Assembly: GCA_947085425.1 (NCBI GenBank)
Contig: CAMTWK010000021.1
Span: 124,001 to 188,000 of the forward strand
Direction: 5' to 3'
DNA: 64,000 bases
Origin: UKL13-2 sp947085425
GTDB taxonomy: Bacteria > Pseudomonadota > Gammaproteobacteria > Burkholderiales > Usitatibacteraceae
Part shown: positions 44,845 through 54,225 of the stretch, piece by piece
How the letters are laid out: each line of letters opens with the position of its first letter
How positions within the stretch are numbered: position 1 is the stretch's first letter
Program-made: the position numbers and the translations under genes
The notes under the pieces: model-generated
Databases searched by the model: none
The model's input: the letters and a program-made list of their open reading frames with translations, nothing else
Told to the model about the DNA's origin: nothing

Positions 44845-47487
44845 ATGTCATCAGCGTCCCCCAAGTTTTCGACGGTTTCTGAAATCCGTCAGGCCTTTGT
44901 TTCCTTCTTTGAATCCAAAGGCCATAGCCACGTCGTTTCCTCTTCATTGGTGCCCCACGACGATCCGACATTGTTGTTTACCAATGCCGGCATGAATCAA
45001 TTCAAGGACGTGTTCCTTGGCTACGAAAAACGCGACTATGTGCGCGCTGTGACCTCGCAACGCTGTGTGCGTGCCGGTGGCAAACACAATGACCTGGAGA
45101 ATGTCGGCTACACCGCGCGTCATCACACCTTTTTTGAAATGCTCGGCAACTTCAGCTTCGGCGACTATTTCAAACGCGAGGCGATTCAATACGCGTGGGA
45201 ATTGCTGACGGTGACTTATCAATTGCCCGCTGAAAAATTATGGGTGACAGTGTATGCGGACGACGATGAGGCCTACAACATTTGGGCCGATGAAGTGGGT
45301 GTGCCCAAAGAGCGCATTGTCCGTATAGGTGACAACAAGGGTGGCAAATACGCGTCCGATAATTTCTGGATGATGGGCGACACCGGTCCTTGCGGTCCTT
45401 GTAGCGAGCTATTTTATGACCACGGTGCGCATATCGAAGGCGGCCCACCCGGGTCCGCCAATGAAGATGGTGATCGGTATATCGAAATTTGGAATCTGGT
45501 GTTCATGCAGTACAACCGCGAGGTCAAAGACGGACCGATGATCCCGTTGCCCAAGCCGTCGGTGGACACCGGCATGGGGCTGGAGCGGCTGTCAGCCGTT
45601 TTGCAACACGTGCATGCCAACTACGAAATTGATTTGTTTCAAGCGTTGATCAAAGCCGCCATGCGCGAGACCGGTGAGACCAACATTGAAAACCCGAGCC
45701 TCAGGGTCATCGCCGATCATATCCGCGCCTGCGGATTTTTGGTGTGTGATGGGGTGATGCCGGAAAATGCCGGACGTGGTTATGTGTTGCGTCGTATTGC
45801 CCGTCGCGCGATGCGCCACGGCTACAAGCTGGGTCAGAAAAAACCATTCTTTTATAAGCTGGTTGATGACTTGGCGAAAGCCATGGGCGACGCCTTTCCG
45901 GAAATTGCCGAGCACAAACAACGTGTCAAAGCGGTGTTGAAGCAAGAAGAAGAACGTTTTGGTGAGACGCTGGAAAATGGCATGGCCATGCTGGCCATTG
46001 CACTCGCCAAAGATGCAAAGAATTTGGATGGCGAAACGGCTTTCAAACTTTACGATACCTTCGGTTTTCCAGTCGATCTGACTGCCGACATCGGCCGCGA
46101 GCGCGGCTTCGAAGTCGATATGGCGGGCTTTGACAAAGCCATGAGTGAGCAGCAAACACGTTCACGCTCGGCTGGCAAATTCAGCGCCAGGGAAAAGCTG
46201 GTGTATGAAGGTGTCAAAACCGCGTTTCGAGGGTATGACTCGCTGAGTGAGGCGGCGCATGTGGTGGCGTTATATCGTGGCGGTGTAAAAGTAGATCGTC
46301 TGGCGGCAGATGAGGAGGGGGTGGTGGTATTGGATCGCACGCCGTTTTATGCCGAGTCGGGCGGACAAGTGGGCGATGTCGGCGAATTGAGCAAGGCAGG
46401 CGTTTGTTTGACTTTGTTTGCGGTGGAAGACACACAAAAAATTCAAGCTGATGTATTTGGTCATTTTGGTCGTGTCAAAACCGGTGAGTTGGCAGTCGGC
46501 GACAGCATCGCTGCGCAGGTTGATCTGTCGATGCGCGCGCGTACCCAGCGCCATCACTCGGCGACACACTTGATGCACAAGGCGTTGCGGGAAGTGTTGG
46601 GCGACCATGTGCAGCAAAAGGGCTCGTTGGTCGACGCTGAAAAAACGCGTTTCGACTTTGCCCACAATGCACCGATGACCTCGGCCGAGATCGCCACGGT
46701 CGAGGCAATGGTGAATGCCGAGATTTTGCAGAATCAGGCCACCAGCGCCCAAGTGATGGCGCTCGAAGCGGCGCAAAAAACCGGCGCGATGATGTTGTTC
46801 GGTGAAAAATATGGCGACGAAGTGCGGGTGCTGGAAATCGGCTCGTCAAAGGAGCTGTGCGGCGGCACCCACGTTGCACGCAGTGGTGACATCGGCTTTT
46901 TCAAAATTGTTTCTGAAGGTGGAGTGGCAGCCGGGGTGCGGCGTGTTGAAGCGGTGGCCGGTTCGGTCGCGTTTGAATATATCCAGGCGCTCAATCGCAG
47001 TATTGAAAATGCGGCGGCGATGTTAAAGGCGCAACCAGCGGAATTGGAAGCCAAAATCGGCCAGACCTTGCAACATGTCAAGGAATTGGAAAAACAACTG
47101 GCGCAGTTGAAGTCAAAACAGGCGGCTTTCGCGGGTGACGATTTGCTCGGTCAGGCAAAAGACGTGAACGGCATCAAATTGTTGGTCGCAAAATTGGACG
47201 GCGTCGACGCCAAGAGCCTGCGCGAGACCATGGATCAGCTCAAAAACAAACTCAAGTCTGGCGTGATTGTGTTGGCCGTAGTGGAGGGCGACAAGGTCCA
47301 ACTCGCTGCCGGTGTCACCGCTGATTTAATCGGCCGTTTCAAAGCCGGCGAGGTGGTCAATCATGTTGCCCAACAAGTCGGCGGCAAAGGTGGCGGCAAG
47401 CCGGATATGGCGATGGCGGGTGGCACCAATCCGGCCGGGCTCGCTGCGGCGTTGGATTCGGTCGCGGCTTGGATCGCAACAAAATAA
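44845..47487 (+). CDS. alaS: Alanyl-tRNA synthetase
   Basis: 880 residues, full length. Class II catalytic core with motif-like TNAGMNQFKDVFLG, RCVRAGGKHNDLENVGYTARHHTFFEMLGNFSFGDYF by position about 65-110, and tRNA-recognition part ENAGRGYVLRRIARRAMRHG. The editing domain has the zinc ligands HHSATHLMHKALR and LCGGTHVARSGDIG. The C-terminal C-Ala domain ends with GGKGGGKPDMAMAGG. Charges tRNA-Ala in the cytoplasm. It heads a five-gene compact operon ending with the GAF-domain gene at 50604. Confidence 0.98.
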   Translation: MSSASPKFSTVSEIRQAFVSFFESKGHSHVVSSSLVPHDDPTLLFTNAGMNQFKDVFLGYEKRDYVRAVTSQRCVRAGGKHNDLENVGYTARHHTFFEMLGNFSFGDYFKREAIQYAWELLTVTYQLPAEKLWVTVYADDDEAYNIWADEVGVPKERIVRIGDNKGGKYASDNFWMMGDTGPCGPCSELFYDHGAHIEGGPPGSANEDGDRYIEIWNLVFMQYNREVKDGPMIPLPKPSVDTGMGLERLSAVLQHVHANYEIDLFQALIKAAMRETGETNIENPSLRVIADHIRACGFLVCDGVMPENAGRGYVLRRIARRAMRHGYKLGQKKPFFYKLVDDLAKAMGDAFPEIAEHKQRVKAVLKQEEERFGETLENGMAMLAIALAKDAKNLDGETAFKLYDTFGFPVDLTADIGRERGFEVDMAGFDKAMSEQQTRSRSAGKFSAREKLVYEGVKTAFRGYDSLSEAAHVVALYRGGVKVDRLAADEEGVVVLDRTPFYAESGGQVGDVGELSKAGVCLTLFAVEDTQKIQADVFGHFGRVKTGELAVGDSIAAQVDLSMRARTQRHHSATHLMHKALREVLGDHVQQKGSLVDAEKTRFDFAHNAPMTSAEIATVEAMVNAEILQNQATSAQVMALEAAQKTGAMMLFGEKYGDEVRVLEIGSSKELCGGTHVARSGDIGFFKIVSEGGVAAGVRRVEAVAGSVAFEYIQALNRSIENAAAMLKAQPAELEAKIGQTLQHVKELEKQLAQLKSKQAAFAGDDLLGQAKDVNGIKLLVAKLDGVDAKSLRETMDQLKNKLKSGVIVLAVVEGDKVQLAAGVTADLIGRFKAGEVVNHVAQQVGGKGGGKPDMAMAGGTNPAGLAAALDSVAAWIATK

Positions 47488-47496
47488 AGGAACACC

Positions 47497-48096
47497 ATGA
47501 CCACCGCTCTTGATGTTGTCACGCTGAATCTCAAACAATCACAAGCCGCACTGGAGGCGTTAATCGCCGCGCCACAAACGCTGGCAAACATCGCGGCGGC
47601 GGCCGAGGTATTTGGCAAGTCGTTGGAAAATGGCGGGCGGATTTTTTCGTGTGGCAATGGTGGCAGCATGTGTGACGCCATGCATTTTGCCGAGGAGTTG
47701 TCAGGCCGGTATCGCGACGATCGCAAGGCCTTGTCGGCGGTGTCGATCAGTGACCCGTCGCATATTTCCTGTGTTGGTAACGACTACGGCTACGACTTTA
47801 TTTTTTCGCGTTATCTTGAAGCCCATGCCAGAGCCGGTGACGTGTTGTTGGGCATCAGTACCAGTGGCAAGAGTGGCAATGTCATCAAGGCCGCCGAGTA
47901 TGCGCGCGCGCATGGCATCCATGTCGTAACCCTCACCGGCAAAGCGGATAGTGTGCTTGGTAAAATGGCGACGGTGGATGTGATGACACCCGGCACCAGC
48001 GGCTACGCGGATCGGGTGCAGGAATTGCACATCAAGGTCATCCATATTTTGATCGAGCTGATTGAGCGGCGGTTTTTCCCGCAGAACTACCGGTAG
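47497..48096 (+). CDS. gmhA: Phosphoheptose isomerase (sedoheptulose-7-phosphate isomerase)
   Basis: 199 residues, close to E. coli GmhA (192). SIS-domain with GGRIFSCGNGGSMCDAMHFAEELSGRY: the GNGGS loop and catalytic/zinc His and Glu of HFAEEL; also ISTSGKSGNVIKA and HIKVIHILIELIE near the end. It converts sedoheptulose-7-phosphate to D-glycero-D-manno-heptose-7-phosphate for lipopolysaccharide core synthesis, which supports a Gram-negative host. It follows alaS by 9 bases. Confidence 0.95.
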   Translation: MTTALDVVTLNLKQSQAALEALIAAPQTLANIAAAAEVFGKSLENGGRIFSCGNGGSMCDAMHFAEELSGRYRDDRKALSAVSISDPSHISCVGNDYGYDFIFSRYLEAHARAGDVLLGISTSGKSGNVIKAAEYARAHGIHVVTLTGKADSVLGKMATVDVMTPGTSGYADRVQELHIKVIHILIELIERRFFPQNYR

Positions 48097-48107
48097 CGGA
48101 TGCCGCT

Positions 48108-48716
48108 GTGATGGCGGCAGCAGGACCAACCCCTAATTTTCCCCCCATGTTTGTATATTGCCCACACTGCACCAAGATTCTGGTCGAGTGTTTGTTTGAT
48201 GAAGACGGCGGCCCGACACCGCGGCGCGCCTGCCCGGACGATGATTGTGGATTTATTCATTATGAAAACCCGACGCCGGCTGTGGGTGTGCTGATTGAAC
48301 ACAACGGCGATATCGTGCTGGCACGCGCGGCCGGTTGGCCAGAAGGCATATTTGCGTTGGTCACCGGCTACTTGGAAAAAAACGAAGATCCGCTCGCTGC
48401 CGTGAAACGCGAAGTCAAGGAAGAAACCAATCTTGATGTGGTGCACACCGAGATCATCGGCAATTACATTTTTGAACGCAAGAATGAAGTCATGCTGTGT
48501 TATTTCGCAAAATGTTCCGGCGAAATTAAACTGTCGGCTGAGTTGGCGGAAACAAAGCGATACCGGCCTGAGGAGCTGCGACCTTGGCCGCGTGCCACCG
48601 GTTTTGCCGTGGCAGACTGGATGCGATCGCGTGGTTTGCCAGTCACGTTTATTGACCGTCCGCCGATTGTCGTTGTGCCCAATGTTGTAAAACAAGCTGT
48701 GATATCCATCAAATGA
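48108..48716 (+). CDS. Nudix hydrolase with N-terminal zinc ribbon
   Basis: 202 residues if started at 48108; ATG 48147 (MFVYCPHC) is an alternative. Zinc-ribbon Cys in CPHC and CPDDDC (about residues 18-46), then the Nudix domain: the box GYLEKNEDPLAAVKREVKEETNL fits GX5EX7REUXEEXGU except the final Gly is Asn. It hydrolyses a nucleoside diphosphate linked to another moiety; NADH pyrophosphatase-like arrangement of ribbon plus Nudix is possible. Stop and next start overlap by 4 bases. Confidence 0.88.
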   Translation: MMAAAGPTPNFPPMFVYCPHCTKILVECLFDEDGGPTPRRACPDDDCGFIHYENPTPAVGVLIEHNGDIVLARAAGWPEGIFALVTGYLEKNEDPLAAVKREVKEETNLDVVHTEIIGNYIFERKNEVMLCYFAKCSGEIKLSAELAETKRYRPEELRPWPRATGFAVADWMRSRGLPVTFIDRPPIVVVPNVVKQAVISIK

Positions 48717-49891
48717 AAAATCAAAAACCTGAAACCATTGCCGCCCAGGCGTTGGGTTGGATCGATGACCAGACCAAGGAAATTGTCGGTCAAATCCATA
48801 CCTCGACCACCTATATCCGTGACGCCGATAATGAATATCGTTCCGGTCGTGTTTATGGGCGTGACCACAATCCAACCTTTGAGCAACCCGAGGCGGTACT
48901 GAACGCACTTGAGGGTGGATATCAGACCCTGTTGTTTGCCTCCGGTATGGCTGCCGCCACAGCCGTGTTTCAATCACTCAATCCCGGCGACCATGTGATT
49001 GCCCCCAGGGTCATGTATTGGTCGTTGCGCAATTGGCTGAAGACCTTTGCAACCCGCTGGGGCCTGGTGGTGGAGTTTGTCGACGCGACCGATTTGGACG
49101 CACTGCGGGCGAAAATTCGGCCCGGACAAACCAAACTGGTGTGGATTGAGTCACCGGCCAATCCGATCTGGGACGTTACTGATATCGCCGCAACCTGCGA
49201 GATTGCGCATGCGGCCGGTGCATGGGTGGCGGTGGATTCGACTGTGGCGACACCGGTGTTGACGCGACCGATTGAATTTGGCGCCGACTTGGTGATGCAT
49301 GCCGCAACCAAATATTTGAATGGGCACTCGGATGTGGTGGCGGGTACTCTCACGGCGGCGCGCGATTCGGAAACCTGGCAACGTATACGCAGTGTGCGTG
49401 CTCAAATCGGCGGCATTGCCGGGCCATTTGAAGCGTGGTTGTTAACCCGCGGCATGCGTACCCTGTTTCCACGCGTGCGCACCGCATCGGCCAGCGCACA
49501 AACGATCGCCGAACATTTTGTGCGGCATCCACAGGTGGCGGAAGTCCTCTATCCGGGTCTGCCCGGTTTTAAGGGGCATGACCTCGCCGCCAAACAAATG
49601 AAGGGGGGGTTTGGCGGCATGTTATCGATTCGTTTCAACGGTGGCGGCGGTGGCGGCGGCGGGAGCGGCGGCGGTGGAGAAGGAGCGGCGATTGCGGTGG
49701 CGGCACACACCCAGTTGTGGAAACGCGCGACCTCACTTGGTGGTGTGGAAAGTTTGATTGAACACCGTGCCAGCGTGGAAGGCGAGGGCACACCGGCGCC
49801 AGCCGATATGCTGCGTCTGTCGGTGGGCATTGAAGACAGCAACGATTTGATCAACGATATTGAACAAGCACTTTCTGTGACCGAAAAATGA
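48713..49891 (+). CDS. Cys/Met metabolism PLP enzyme (cystathionine gamma-synthase-like) with a glycine-rich insert
   Basis: 392 residues, trans-sulfuration family: TTYIRDADNEYRSGRVYGRDHNPTFEQPE-type start, LLFASGMAAATAVFQSL, IESPANPIWDVTDIAA, the PLP Lys in VMHAATKYLNGHSDVVAG near residue 205 and SLGGVESLIEHRASVEG. Residues 309-324 read NGGGGGGGGSGGGGEG, a tract that replaces a short loop of normal members and is encoded by GGC/GGT repeats (about 49637-49684). It could synthesise cystathionine or sulfhydrylate homoserine esters; exact activity not assigned. Overlaps both neighbours by 4 bases. Confidence 0.88.
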   Translation: MKNQKPETIAAQALGWIDDQTKEIVGQIHTSTTYIRDADNEYRSGRVYGRDHNPTFEQPEAVLNALEGGYQTLLFASGMAAATAVFQSLNPGDHVIAPRVMYWSLRNWLKTFATRWGLVVEFVDATDLDALRAKIRPGQTKLVWIESPANPIWDVTDIAATCEIAHAAGAWVAVDSTVATPVLTRPIEFGADLVMHAATKYLNGHSDVVAGTLTAARDSETWQRIRSVRAQIGGIAGPFEAWLLTRGMRTLFPRVRTASASAQTIAEHFVRHPQVAEVLYPGLPGFKGHDLAAKQMKGGFGGMLSIRFNGGGGGGGGSGGGGEGAAIAVAAHTQLWKRATSLGGVESLIEHRASVEGEGTPAPADMLRLSVGIEDSNDLINDIEQALSVTEK

Positions 49892-50604
49892 CCACTGCCG
49901 ATATCACCACCCGCATTCAGACCTACCTTGTGCGCGCCGATCTGGATCGATATCTGGTGCACACGCCGGTCATCGTTAAAAATATTCACGCCATCATGGC
50001 CGCCTTGGGTGAACTTCCCCCCACGTTTCATCTCGACACGCTCTACACCTATCAGGTGCCGATGCTGGGTGAAAATGGCGCATGTTCATTGATCGACGAA
50101 ATGTCGCCAACACCCTACGATCTGGCGGTGGTGCTGGGGGGGCGATCGGATGCCAATACCCGAAAATTATTATTGCTCAATCAGGCGGTTGAACATGTGA
50201 CACAAATGACCGGAGCCGATTGGTTGGGTATTTATCAGACGCGGGTAGACGCAAAAGCGAACAGGATGTTGGTCAAACTTGCCTATCGGGGGCGTCCGTC
50301 GCGCGCCGAATTTCCACTCACGCCAGAATTTGCTTATGGTAGCCCCGGCAGCACCAACAGCAGCGTCGGCCTGGAAGGCTCGGCGCGGGTGATTGATGAC
50401 GTGACGGCTTACACGGCTGAAGGCAGTGGTTTTTATGTGTGCGACGACAAAGTGCAATCGGAAGCCTGTTTGCCGATGTTTGATGAGGCGGGAAATATTC
50501 TCGGCATCATCGATGCCGAAGCCGAGCCAAAGAATTTTTTTAATGCCGATCGGATTTCGGCATTGGTGGCGCTGGCGTTGGTTACCCCGGCGTTATTGCC
50601 GTAA
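49888..50604 (+). CDS. GAF-domain protein, free-methionine-sulfoxide-reductase-like
   Basis: 238 residues. N-terminal region of unknown fold, then a GAF domain (about 95-235) ending QSEACLPMFDEAGNILGIIDAEAEPKNFFNADRISALVALA, which resembles fRMsr proteins (pattern HIxCDxxxxSE...GxxxGVxDxDS). The Cys of FYVCDD matches the conserved catalytic one, but the paired resolving Cys of the VCG loop is missing, so reductase activity is doubtful. The neighbour being a Cys/Met enzyme makes a link to methionine handling attractive but unproven. Last gene of the alaS operon. Confidence 0.75.
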   Translation: MTTADITTRIQTYLVRADLDRYLVHTPVIVKNIHAIMAALGELPPTFHLDTLYTYQVPMLGENGACSLIDEMSPTPYDLAVVLGGRSDANTRKLLLLNQAVEHVTQMTGADWLGIYQTRVDAKANRMLVKLAYRGRPSRAEFPLTPEFAYGSPGSTNSSVGLEGSARVIDDVTAYTAEGSGFYVCDDKVQSEACLPMFDEAGNILGIIDAEAEPKNFFNADRISALVALALVTPALLP

Positions 50605-50707
50605 GTAATGGCGTCAGTATGGCAACGCTGGATTTATTGCATTTTTGATGTTGCCACTTCTTGCATAGATCGTGCCTCTGTGATTTTAAAACGCTAATGG
50701 ACATAAG

Positions 50708-50735
50708 CATTTCCAAGCATTTTCGCTTGGAAATG
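50708..50735. terminator. Hairpin in front of the defence-like operon
   Basis: CATTTCCAAGC (50708-50718) and GCTTGGAAATG (50725-50735) are perfect 11-base arms with a 6-base loop, 91 bases before the helicase start. There is no T-run on either strand, so it may be a protein site or mRNA structure rather than a terminator. Confidence 0.5.
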
Positions 50736-50825
50736 GTCTCTGGCAATATGTTTCTTCTGTTTTTTATTACCAGTAATTCGCGATAATAGATGTAGATATA
50801 GCTTTTCTCGTTTAGAGTTCAGAGT

Positions 50826-53800
50826 ATGCCCAGAATATTTGACAACATTTCCAGCAAGCTGCTTGACGCGCTCCGTGGCACTCTTGCGACTTCCCATCGG
50901 GCCGACTTCTGTATTGGCTATTTGAATCTTCGCGGTTGGCAGGCAATCGACGATTTAACGGCAAATTGGGACGTGGATGCTGGGCAGGTCGCGCGCGTTT
51001 TAGTCGGCATGCAACGGCCGCCTCATGATGACATCAAGGCGTTATATCAGGCCACAGATCAGGATGGCCTGGTCGATACGGCAGCCGCCCACCGCCACAA
51101 GAAAAAATTCGCGCAGCACCTCAAGGAACAGATTACCTTCGGCATTCCTACCGGACGGGATGAAAAAGGACTGCGGGCGTTCGCCAAGCAGTTGCGTGCC
51201 AACCAGGTTGTCGTAAAGTTGTTCCTGCCGTACCCTCTTCACGCGAAGCTCTATTTGCTGTTTCGTGACGACATCAATAATCCCGTGACCGGGTTTGTCG
51301 GCAGCAGCAATCTCACCATGTCTGGCCTTGCCAAACAAGGTGAATTGAATGTCGATGTACTGGACCACGACGCAACTGACAAACTTGCCAGATGGTTTGA
51401 TGACCGTTGGAATGATCGGTGGTGTATTGATGTATCTGCTGAACTTGCAGAAATAATCGAAACCAGTTGGGCACGTGAGGAGGCGATACCGCCGTATCAC
51501 ATCTACCTGAATATGGCGTATCACCTTAGCACCGAGGCACGAGCAGGCTTGAGTCAATTTCGGTTGCCGGCACGATTTGAAGAAGAACTTTTCGACTTCC
51601 AGAAGAGTGCCGTCAAGATTGCGGCGCGCCACCTGCACCGTCGTGGCGGCGTGATGATCGGCGACGTCGTAGGCCTCGGCAAAACTATAATGGCAACGGC
51701 ACTGGCGCGAATGTTTGAGGACGATCTTGGCTTTGAGACGCTCATAATTTGTCCGAAAAATCTTGAACCGATGTGGGAGCAATACCGCACCGAGTACGGG
51801 CTGCGTGGCAAGGTGATGCCGATTTCCAAGGTTACCAAAGACCTGAGGGAACTAAAGCGGTATCGGCTGGTTTTAATCGATGAAAGCCACAACCTGCGCA
51901 ACCGCGAAGGCCGCCGATATAAGGCCATCGCGGACTACATTCGCTTATGTGATGCCAAAGTGATTTTGCTCACTGCCACTCCGTACAATAAAACCAAGAC
52001 CGACTTGTCCAGTCAGCTTCGGTTATTTATCGACGAGTCGATGAATCTCGGTATTCGTCCTGAACATTTCATGCGTGCAAATGGATATTCGGACGGTGAT
52101 TTTGAGCGGCGGTTCCAGTGCCGCGTGAATTCAATATTGGCGATTGAAAAGAGCGATGAGTTTGATGACTGGCGCGAGTTAATTCGCCTGTACATGGTGC
52201 GGCGTACCCGCAGCTTCATCATCCAGCATTACACCGAAGCCGATGCCAAAGGGCGACGTTTTTTCCGAACAAAAGATGATGAAAAGCGATACTTCCCGGT
52301 TCGCCGACCACGTTCACTCGCGTTCATGGTGGATGACGCCGACCCCAGTGATCGATATGCGCAACTCTATTCCCCCGATGTCGTTGACAAGATCAACGCG
52401 CTGCATGTGCCGCGCTATGGCTTGGGTTTGGAGTCGTATGTTGACGCGATTGCCGTCAAGGCAGCAACGCCTGCTGAACGCAAATTTATTGAGAATTTGA
52501 GTCGTGCAGGTAAACGCCTGATGGGATTCTGCCGCACCAATTTGTTCAAGCGGTTGGAATCCAGCGGGTTCTCATTTCTGCAATCGATAGACCGCCATAT
52601 TCTGCGTAACCAGATTTATCTTTACGCCATTGAGCACGGCCTTGACTTGCCAATTGGCACGCTCGATGCCGATTTGCTCGCGGGCGAGCGCATGGATGAA
52701 GATGCCGAAGGGCTCGATGGTGAAACCGAAGATTTGCTCGACGGCATCACCGAAGAAATCGCAGAGACGGACGCCATAAACACCGGCATGTCGCGTGCGG
52801 CTGAAGCCTACAAGCAATATGCCGGATCATTCAAGAAGCGCTTCAAATGGATCAGCCCGCGGTTATTCAAGCCAACACTTGCCGAACATTTGCAAAGCGA
52901 CACCGTTTCGCTTGCAACACTGTTGGCGGCAGGTGGTGGATGGCAGCCTGGCCATGACCGCAAGCTGGCTGAGCTCATCAAACTGCTGGATGTGACGCAC
53001 AGCAAAGAAAAAGTCCTAGTCTTTACACAGTTTGCCGATACCGCCCGCTATCTGGGGCGGGAGCTCACCGCAGCGGGAATGAAAAGTATGGCAGTGGCGA
53101 CGGGAGCCACGTCAGACCCTTATGCACTCGCCTGCCGCTTCTCCCCCAAATCAAACAACAAAGACATCAGCAAAGCCGATGAGCTGCGTGTGTTGGTCTG
53201 TACTGATGTGCTGTCCGAGGGGCAAAATTTGCAAGACTGTGGTGTGGTGGTGAATTTTGATTTGCCGTGGGCCATCATCCGCCTGATCCAGCGCGCGGGC
53301 CGTGTTGACCGTATTGGGCAACGTGCCGAAGAAATTTTCTGTTATTCGTTTTTACCTGCCGAGGGGGTCGAGCGCCTGATTAACTTGCGATCACGCATTC
53401 AGCAGCGATTGAGCGAAAACGCGGAGGTAGTCGGCACGGATGAAGCATTTTTCGAAGATGAAGAAGCCACCACTATTCGCAATCTTTACACTGAGCAATC
53501 CGGTGTGCTGGATGACCATGATGACGAAGTTGATCTCGCCTCCTACGCATGGCAAATATGGAAACAAGCCACAGAGGACGATGCAGAGCTTGCCAGAACG
53601 GTAGAAGCGTTGCCACCCGTTGTGTATTCGGCGCGCGCATTTCAGCTTGATTTGGCACGACTGCCTGCATTGGGTGATGACGCTTCCAATGGTGGCACGC
53701 TGGTGTATGTGAAGTCACCCGAAGGCAACGACCATCTCTTATGGGTGGGTGTGGACAACCGCACTGTGACTGAATCCCAATACACTATTTTGCGTGCGGC

Positions 53801-54221
53801 CGAATGCACCCCAAATGAACCAGCGCACCCGCGTGCGGAAAATCATCACGAGCTGGTCGCCATCGGCCTGAGGCTCGCTCTTGCACAAGATAAATCAGTC
53901 GGCGGTGGTTTAGGCCGACCATCCAGCCCGCGCCGTCGTGCCTACGAACGACTAAAGAACTATGCCGAATCACAAGCCAATACGCTGTTTCGAGATGAGG
54001 AGCTTGAGCGTGCCGTCGACGACGTTTTTCGCAATCCTTTACTCGAAACTTCGGCGGACTTGCTCAATCGCCTGATACGTGCCGGAGTCAACGACGAGGA
54101 GTTGGCGCAGGCTACAAAGTCCCTGCGCGAAGAAGGGCACCTCACCTACGCCGAGGACGAGGCCGCTCTGCGCGAACCGCGAATTGTTTGTTCAATGGGC
54201 TTGATCCCAGCCGAGGCCTGA
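50826..54221 (+). CDS. PLD-domain SNF2-type helicase of a restriction-like defence operon
   Basis: 1131 residues. N-terminal phospholipase-D-like nuclease domain (about 20-190): HAKLYLLF near 139 and GSSNLTMSGL near 159, the HxK-plus-GSxN half-site. Then a superfamily 2 (SNF2) helicase: Walker A GDVVGLGKTI (about 279), LVLIDESHNLRN (DESH, about 350), LLTATPYN, then the second lobe with VLVFTQFADTARYLGREL (about 730), TDVLSEGQNLQDC and RAGRVDRIGQRAEE (about 824). The C-terminal 250 residues have no assignment. It would translocate DNA and could cut it. It is reminiscent of DrmD of class 1 DISARM and of helicase-nuclease partners of large methyltransferases. The methyltransferase gene starts 4 bases after its stop. 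Confidence 0.88.
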   Translation: MPRIFDNISSKLLDALRGTLATSHRADFCIGYLNLRGWQAIDDLTANWDVDAGQVARVLVGMQRPPHDDIKALYQATDQDGLVDTAAAHRHKKKFAQHLKEQITFGIPTGRDEKGLRAFAKQLRANQVVVKLFLPYPLHAKLYLLFRDDINNPVTGFVGSSNLTMSGLAKQGELNVDVLDHDATDKLARWFDDRWNDRWCIDVSAELAEIIETSWAREEAIPPYHIYLNMAYHLSTEARAGLSQFRLPARFEEELFDFQKSAVKIAARHLHRRGGVMIGDVVGLGKTIMATALARMFEDDLGFETLIICPKNLEPMWEQYRTEYGLRGKVMPISKVTKDLRELKRYRLVLIDESHNLRNREGRRYKAIADYIRLCDAKVILLTATPYNKTKTDLSSQLRLFIDESMNLGIRPEHFMRANGYSDGDFERRFQCRVNSILAIEKSDEFDDWRELIRLYMVRRTRSFIIQHYTEADAKGRRFFRTKDDEKRYFPVRRPRSLAFMVDDADPSDRYAQLYSPDVVDKINALHVPRYGLGLESYVDAIAVKAATPAERKFIENLSRAGKRLMGFCRTNLFKRLESSGFSFLQSIDRHILRNQIYLYAIEHGLDLPIGTLDADLLAGERMDEDAEGLDGETEDLLDGITEEIAETDAINTGMSRAAEAYKQYAGSFKKRFKWISPRLFKPTLAEHLQSDTVSLATLLAAGGGWQPGHDRKLAELIKLLDVTHSKEKVLVFTQFADTARYLGRELTAAGMKSMAVATGATSDPYALACRFSPKSNNKDISKADELRVLVCTDVLSEGQNLQDCGVVVNFDLPWAIIRLIQRAGRVDRIGQRAEEIFCYSFLPAEGVERLINLRSRIQQRLSENAEVVGTDEAFFEDEEATTIRNLYTEQSGVLDDHDDEVDLASYAWQIWKQATEDDAELARTVEALPPVVYSARAFQLDLARLPALGDDASNGGTLVYVKSPEGNDHLLWVGVDNRTVTESQYTILRAAECTPNEPAHPRAENHHELVAIGLRLALAQDKSVGGGLGRPSSPRRRAYERLKNYAESQANTLFRDEELERAVDDVFRNPLLETSADLLNRLIRAGVNDEELAQATKSLREEGHLTYAEDEAALREPRIVCSMGLIPAEA

Positions 54222-54225
54222 GCGA

